Source of the DNA: Nemopilema nomurai
Taxonomy: Eukaryota; Cnidaria; Scyphozoa; Rhizostomeae; Rhizostomatidae
Direction of reading: 5' to 3'
Assembly: GCA_003864495.1 (NCBI GenBank)
Contig: ML133412.1
Span: forward strand, 310,001 to 374,000
Length of the DNA: 64,000 bases
Shown here: piece after piece, positions 57,484-64,000 of the stretch
Layout: the number at the start of each line of letters is the position of its first letter
Numbering within the stretch: position 1 is the stretch's first letter
Notes under the pieces: generated by a model
The model's database searches: none
What the model was told of the DNA's origin: nothing
What the model saw: only the letters and a program-made list of their open reading frames with translations
Made by a program: the position numbers and the translations under genes

Positions 57484-60400
57484 TGCTCCTTTTAAACTTA
57501 CCGTCCAGGGGATTTTTGTGCTACAAATAAACTGGTCTAAAAAACGTCTAATTTTGTGATTTCAGCTTCCACATCAGCACGCTTCACGCTGCAAAGCTAG
57601 CGTCTTGTTTGAATACGAGGCGTGATTTATGTGCGCGAACGAGGCAGTCCTTCCACTTCATCATCAAATTTGTATTCAGAGCTAGCCTAGTTAAAAAGTT
57701 GCTTCTTCTATCTAGAGAAATGTTTTAATTTTCTTAACATAATAAATTGCTGGAGCAATAGTGGGATTAATCGTTGTAGGCTATAACTCAAAGCGAAGTG
57801 TGGACGCCTGTGTGGAAATGGCTAGAAATGGCGGAACCAATTTTCGCATACTTAAGTAACGTTGATTGGTCAATTATAACCAATCATGCGCTCTTCCTAT
57901 CAACCTCTAGTGGTTTTCCGACGTCTGCATACTCTCAGGAGTGTCAGACGAAAAGTACTTTAAATATGCGAAAACTGGCTCACTATTTATGGCTATTGTG
58001 AAGTTTTGTACCGCAAAAAACTGTTCAGGTTCTCAAGTGTAAATACAGTAGGGCAAAGTGATTTCAAAAAGAAAAATTTCAAAGAGAGCCAAGGAGGGAT
58101 ATTTCAGTGAGTTTTGTCTCAATGCGAAACGACTTTGTTACATACAAAGTATAAAGCGAGCTAAAACATGGAAATAAAATTCAGGTTAGAGAAAAAAGAA
58201 TATGTTTGATTGGCGCAATTTGTTCTGGGGATAGTGTCGTTTTGATTTAGCAGCCGGCATTCGGAAGTTGTGATGTTAAGGGGTCAAAGTTTCCGACATT
58301 AACCGTATCAGGAAAATGTTTTGCAACTGATATATATCCACAGTAACTTGGTTAATGAATTCTTTGCGACGGCTCTGTTGACGTGAAAATATAGCCTAGC
58401 ATGGAAATAGGTCTAGAGAACGGAAAAGTTGACTTCACCTATTTCACTAGAGATGACAAGTCTAGCAATCTACGTAAAGAATCATAGCAAGATTCTTCTT
58501 ACAGTAAGATTTCTTTGTGCTTTGAAAATCAGATTCTTGGAGATATCTGCTTTTCTTATGTGCAAAGGTATGAAAAAACTACAGTTATTAGTTATAAATG
58601 TTCTTAAGCATGAATATTAAGATATCAAGAAAATATGAGAATACCATTACACCATCGGAAACCAGCAATGTTTCATCCCTATCACAAAATTTTGTGTATG
58701 GAATTAATATTCAAAGAGCAAGCAAATTAGCTATCCTACAGAAATCTATGAATTTGTGTCACAACAATTTATTAATTTGAATCTGACCAACAATTTTCAG
58801 ACAATGCAAGTAAGAATTAATGGCGTCGTTTCAAAGCAGAAATGCATGCAAATATGAGCAAATCTTTACAAATAAAACCAGCTTATTTCTAATTAATAGC
58901 TTATTTTTACAACCGCTGAATTTTACGACTAAAAGAATTGATCAAACACCATCAAAAATAGATACCAAATATTAAAAAAATTAAACCCAATTTGGCGTGT
59001 GGAAAATGATAACCTACCCCCAAATTCTTATAAAATTTTATCCTAACAAACAAACTTTCTTACAGATTTTCTTGAAAGCAAATTCCTATGTGAAGACTAG
59101 AAAGAAATAGGCTTGGAAAAATAAACTAGAGAAAAATCCACTTGAATGAGTTAACACCTAAAGCCTTAATCTGAAAACAGCTTTCAAAGGAGTTTTAATT
59201 CAAGATTGTTAAATTACCTTATAAAACTGTATACTTCAAAGATAACTGTATAGTAAATTGGCTGAGTCACTATCCTGTTTTAAGTATAAAATTCACTAGT
59301 GTAACACGAGAATACAGTCCGCTGCCAAGTTTCATTTTACAGAAATTTTGTCTGAACTGAAAAACCAAGGCTTGGAAAACCCTAAATGGAACTAAAAATA
59401 AATTATTACTTCAATATATAAGAAAGAGTGTGATTTAGAATGTGTAACAAAGACATGTAACAATTGAAATTAAAAAGAGTGCAATAGAATCTAGAATTAT
59501 TATAACAAGCATCATAAGAAAGAGGATGAAGCGAAAACATTCATCAATATAAGATCAATATACAAATCTATTGTTACAATGAAAGCTTTTAGGTGGCAGG
59601 AAATTGTTCCTTTTGTCTACACCGTAGCCCAGAACCCTATATGGGAAACAACCTAACCATAGCCATAATTAATGGTATGTCTATTTTTCTTTGCAAGGGA
59701 ATCTAAAAGGCTCCAGTAAGATTGTGTCAAACAGGGCTGGTAATAACTCAAAAAGCGAGATGAGGATTAACTGCCTTAAGGTACGCACACTGCCTTAAGG
59801 TACACACAATGTGCATCAACTCTTTAAATATAGGCCATGACTAGGTTGCCGTTTTATCAAAACATCTACGGAAAAGCGTTCGAGAAATTAAAGCAGCACA
59901 TGGCATGAAAACTCAAGGGGATTACTAAAGTAACGGACGTTTAAGACCTATTCAAACATAGGCCCGATGAAAAAACAAAAACTAATTCTATAAGAGGGTT
60001 TATTCTCTGGTTTACAAAATAAATCTATCTGTTAGGCTCTTAATAAGTTTGATAATTATTATATACTACAGTATTAAGCGAAAGACCAGCTTTATTCAGT
60101 AACGTGTCTGTAAAATTGACCACGGCTAGAGAGATTACAAGAGATGCGTCAGTACGCTAGGTCCTGCTACTCTGGTTTCTAGAAGACTGCGTCCGGCTGC
60201 ACAAACCAAGAAGTTTTCTCGCTGGCAAAATTGACTCACTGTCTCTTTGTCACATGTGCCATTAGTACCATAATTCGCGCGCTGTCACTCAGAACCCGAT
60301 AATAGGAAGGAAAAAGTGTCACGGGACGCATATTTGAAAAGATGTAACTGGAGAATCTTTTATCAGATTTACTTAAGCTGTTGGTGTCCAGTCTAGTTGG

Positions 60401-60536
60401 CTTCGAATCAGTTGTCATGATTCAAGTCCGGGCAGGTTCAAATTAGTCATCGTGCTTCCATCCGGACAGGTTCAAATCAGCCATCATGCTTCCAGTCCGG
60501 ACAGGTTCAAATCAGCCATCATGGTTCTAGTTCAAA
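57484..60536. other. Intergenic stretch upstream of the AtuA gene
   Basis: Very AT-rich. It holds one dispersed repeat copy at 57866-58030 and a minisatellite at its right end. No coding exon is supported. Confidence 0.45.
57866..58030 (+). repeat. Dispersed repeat family, copy 3
   Basis: Best-preserved copy, from aattataaccaatcatgcgc to gaagttttgtaccgcaaa. It lies about 400 bp upstream of the AtuA start codon and is shorter in the middle than copy 2. Confidence 0.65.
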
Positions 60537-60546
60537 TCAGTCATCT
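60412..60546. repeat. ~38-bp minisatellite at the TPC2 stop codon
   Basis: Three to four copies of ggttcaaatcagccatcatg followed by cttccagtccggaca. The last copy reaches the stop codon of the TPC2-like gene (60539-60537), whose TGA is read from atcagtcatc within the repeat word. Confidence 0.8.
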
Positions 60547-63500
60547 AACAATCTCATTGGGCGGTAATTGATGTAAGGTCGTAAAAAATTATGCTTGTTC
60601 AACTCATTTAACAGTTCGTCCTCATTAGGCTCTCGCATGTCGTTTCGAAACATTTGATGGACACGGAAATGACGTGTGGTCTGTGGAGAAAGAAATAACA
60701 TACATGTAACACCCTTACTTATATGCAGCAAAGAGCATGAAGGATTTTTAACAAACTTTGTAAATTATCAACGCCATTTCCCAACGCTGCTGGTAAACAA
60801 TAAAATTTATTGCACCAACTCGAAGAGAAGTCGCACTCGTTTGTAAAAGAACAGTTTTAAATTTTGAAATGGAACGAAAGCCTGGGGCTTAGAAATTTAA
60901 GAAAACTACCTCTTCATTTGTAGCAAACTTTCGTTGTGTTTTCCTTCTTTGATTTTCCTGATTCTTTTCCAGTTGGGTAAAGAAAGCCTTCGAAGAGAAG
61001 AGAGGAAAACCGTCAATTATTATGGTAGCAGAAAATATATTAAAAAGAACTCTGGTAATGTGTAGGTGAAATTCCCAATTCAAAAATCCGAATGTTGGGC
61101 AGTGAAGAAAGATCGAACATAGTGAAAATACGTGAACAGCTATGTAAATAGAAATGTGATTAAAGTTTTGGAAGCTAGTATCAAAAACAGAGTGGCTCAA
61201 AATCAGTATATAAGCGTGAATCTTCGATAGCAACGAATTATGAAATAGTGACATGCATTCGTAGCATTGCGTTTTACAGTTGTGACGTGTCATGTGAGCC
61301 AAATTATTCGAAAAGCACTTGAATAAAAGTCTGTGAGAATCGAAATGACAAACTATACACACCTCAAGGACAAGGGCAATGAGAAGGTTCGCACATATTA
61401 CAACGGATACGAACCACCACACAATGAAATATAATTGAGACCATCTATAGATAAATAAGCACAATTACGTTATTTTGCTCGACAGGAATATTACAAACAA
61501 ATTATCAAAAACTTGAAGTAATGGAGACTGTTGATGAAGGAGACTAAAGACTAAAGACTAAAGAAACAGCTGATCACTTTGGAAGAGAAAATGACGTAAT
61601 CACGGTAAACAAACTATCAAGGACCCAAGGCTTCTTCTATTCTCTCAAATAATAGGCTATTAATTCCAATAGAAATGCCTTACACACATTCGTGAGAATA
61701 TCATGTATCTGAAATATAAACTTGAGCATTTGAAAATTCAAAGTAAATCTAATAAGTTTAACTTCTGTGGATTCTGAAAAACGTGATTATGAAGATATAA
61801 CAAACGCCTGTAATCAAAACCATGAAGCCATTGAGTTTAGGATATAAATACTCTATATCCAATATAAACACTGTTATCAAACTTCAAAAGGCATTTTATT
61901 TAACTCACGAGTCCGTTGTTTCCTTATAGGCGTTCAGAAAGACATACCAATTGTTCACTACCATCACATCCCAAAGTACCACCAACGCAGCCTAACGAAT
62001 ACAGTGAGGAGTGTGTAATACAGAATGTAACGAGCGGCATGATCTTTTGATTGGCTGAAGCTTGTAAGCATAGCGGAATGATCTTTTGATTGGCTGAAGC
62101 GCTACCATTTTGAATATATGCAAATTAGCTTCTTGCTATAGAAATCAAAGGGGAAGATGTGGTCGCGGGGTGTAGGTCTTTTAACCTCCACGGCATTTAC
62201 GAGGTGCACTCGGCGCAAAAATCAAGAGTTGACGTGAACCCAGCGAAGGCAAATCTAAAACTTTGTCGTTGGGTTTTTTGTTCATCGTCTAGATCTATGG
62301 TTGTACATGTGATCAGGTGTGAGTGAAATGGATGCAACTTTAACTTAACAAATAGAATGTGCGAGGTAGGGAATTTTGAAAGGGGAGCAATGTAACTAGA
62401 AAATGATTTCGAGCTTAATGGCGAAACAAATCAACGGCTTTCAAATCTTGGTTTATCATAAAAAGGCTGATTATAGCATATCGCATGCATGTAAACTTTT
62501 GAAATCTTTAAGTTTACTGCAGAATAGGAATTTAAACATATTAAAATTCAATGTATTTCATAATCATACTCATATACTGTTGATAAAAGTGGATGAATAC
62601 TCACACCAAAATCATCAAAATTATTTGGATAATAGTTAAGTTGTGCATACGTTCCACATGTGTGATTTCTGAAAAATCAAAAATACTCACAGCATCGTCT
62701 ACACAGAATCGCAACAACAGAAAATAGTCGAACTCGTTCAACAAAGAGAGGGGGGAGCACTTCCTCCGGGAACTTTCAAAATCCTCCGACCATAGGCGTT
62801 GTTCATTTGAAAAACCGAAGCCTTCAGACACTGTTGAATTAACTATGTCAAGGTAGTTGTTGGCAAATTTCAAATAGAGTGAGGTAAAAGCAGCGTTTTT
62901 ACTCTTGTTGAAACCGGCTCTTTGTTGATAAAAAACCAGTTTCTGGTCTTCAAAAACCAACATTAGTCTGACAAGAACAAGTGTTTGTCAGCGAAAGCAA
63001 ATTTCAGGTCGACAACATATTTTTATGATCACACAAAGTCTCAAAACATTCGAGGCGGACGAGCAAACTGATAAAATGGCTATTTGCTATCAATCAAATT
63101 TGATACATTCTTTACATTAAAGTTTCATTATGTATGAAACGTTTTCTTTAACACCACAAATATACTTTTATTTCAGTGTATAGCTCATAGCCATAAACAG
63201 GTCTTTGTTGCACCAATTGGCCTGCTTCACAAACAAACAATGCATGCAAATTTACGTAGAAGAATAAAGTGTTCAAAAGGATTCTTAGAGTACTATGAGT
63301 GAATGAGGTTTTTAGTTCTCATATGAGTGGGAGTGAGAACAGAGTTGGACCAGATTTTGTCACTACAATGCCCGCCAAAAGTAGTTGGAACACCGAGATT
63401 GTACTCGTAATAAATGTATATTTTCGCTTCATTTCCTTATTTCAAGCAGACAGAACCCCATCCCCCCATTAAACAATGTTGTGAAGGTAGGTGAACATGT

Positions 63501-63839
63501 CGCTAAACATGGGTTACACAATTTGCGCTCCAACATACATTTGTTGTCAATTTCCAGTCGGAATCCAACATTGTATATGGGGGAGGGGAGACGTTTAGTA
63601 GGAAAGATGATTGGACTGTTCCAACACTTTTGGCGGGCATTGTAGGTAAAACTGTCTTATAAAAATATAATCAAAATAAGAAAACAATTTTATCTTCTCA
63701 AATTTGTAGAATGGAGAATGTAGCAAGCAGGAAACCAAAGGAGAAATTTTAAAAATTTTTACCGAATAGAAGGATCCGGCTTTGGGCTTTTGCCTTGAAA
63801 TATCATCATACCAAAAATGGCAAAGACGTAATAAATCAC
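60537..63839 (-). CDS. TPCN2: Two-pore segment channel 2-like, C-terminal part (5' end outside window)
   Basis: Exons 63839-63763, 62668-62605, 61991-61909, 61444-61363, 60987-60910 and 60680-60537 join in frame to the last 175 residues. They encode the second-repeat S5 helix (VIYYVFAIFGMMIFQG), the luminal loop with CGTYAQLNYYPNNFDDFG, the pore helix and filter AALVVLWDVMVVNNW, and S6 (WSQLYFIVWWFVSVVICANLLIALVLE). The cytosolic tail ends MFRNDMREPNEDELLNEL, which parallels human TPC2 more than TPC1. TPC2 is an endolysosomal cation channel gated by PI(3,5)P2 and NAADP-binding partners. A possible further exon between 63917 and 64000 is open but its phase does not fit a simple join, so I leave it out. 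A 277-bp MITE lies in the first intron seen. Confidence 0.93.
63366..63642. mobile_element. 277-bp Tc1/mariner-type MITE
   Basis: The ends are inverted: caatgcccgccaaaagt plus (a)gttggaac on the left, and gttccaacacttttggcgggcattg on the right. TA lies directly outside both ends (63364-63365 and 63643-63644), the target duplication of Tc1/mariner elements. The interior has no transposase. It lies in an intron of the TPC2-like gene. Confidence 0.88.
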
Positions 63840-64000
63840 CTGAAGAAAAAATGATCATCATTCGGCAAAGGTAGTGAAGCATTTCATGGTTAGCTGATTG
63901 CTATTAACAGGACTGAAACATTCTTACCAACTTTATAAGAATATAATTTTTTACCGACTAAAGGGTACAATGCCAAAGTTGACACCACAACTGAATGGGT

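Noticed and set aside
62691..62963. A 90-codon open stretch (minus) ending at a gtgagt donor, next to the TPC2 loop exon
   Set aside because: Using it would need a 22-nt intron before 62668. Joining exon 63763 directly to 62668 keeps frame and matches the TPC2 loop, so this stretch is intronic.
63917..64000. Possible additional TPC2 exon at the right edge (TLALYPLVG in one frame)
   Set aside because: Its only donor gives a phase that does not fit the next exon, and the window ends before an acceptor can be seen.
1..64000. CRISPR arrays, prophage, operons or bacterial promoters
   Set aside because: The window is eukaryotic with spliced genes. The tandem arrays have no constant-repeat/variable-spacer structure.

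Overview
This is a window of AT-rich metazoan nuclear DNA with split genes, GT-AG introns, abundant minisatellites and remnants of mobile elements. The best taxonomic pointer is a secreted PAN/apple plus fibrinogen-like gene of the 'uncharacterized skeletal organic matrix protein 5-like' type, an expansion I know from cnidarians. A cnidarian, probably an anthozoan, is the most likely source, but this is inference. Exon boundaries were read by hand. In every multi-exon gene described here the reading frame stays closed across all joined introns.

Layout from left to right. (1) 145-6646, minus: the 5' two thirds of a CNOT6/CNOT6L (CCR4-type) mRNA deadenylase, running off the left edge. (2) 11629-14475, minus: a single-exon gene for a 948-residue secreted Gly/His-rich modular protein. 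(3) 19793-20545, plus: a short divergent paralogue of it. The two share a collinear 109-residue histidine-repeat module that I cannot match to a named family. (4) 22947-24098, plus: an intronless fungal-type (lysine-forming) saccharopine dehydrogenase. (5) 28155-30391, plus: a complete four-exon DHRS12. (6) 37005-38929, minus: a complete three-exon PAN plus fibrinogen-like secreted protein. Its promoter and first exon are repeated in inverted orientation at 32909-34005. (7) 40515-52355, minus: a complete 12-coding-exon ARHGAP1/p50RhoGAP-type gene (BCH/Sec14 plus RhoGAP, 510 residues). (8) 55411-57483, minus: an intronless two-domain AtuA-type protein with a basic leader. (9) 60537 to the right edge, minus: the C-terminal six coding exons of a TPC2-like two-pore channel.

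Mobile and repeated DNA includes a tRNA-derived SINE, a 277-bp TA-flanked MITE of Tc1/mariner type, a GC-rich inverted-repeat MITE with G runs, two Penelope-like remnants, a dispersed repeat with at least five partial copies, and many tandem arrays. These cluster in the ARHGAP1 introns.

Most genes are unrelated housekeeping or membrane genes with no sign of operonic organisation. The accessory interest lies in the two histidine-module secreted proteins, the two intronless metabolic genes, and the inverted duplication around the matrix-protein-like gene.
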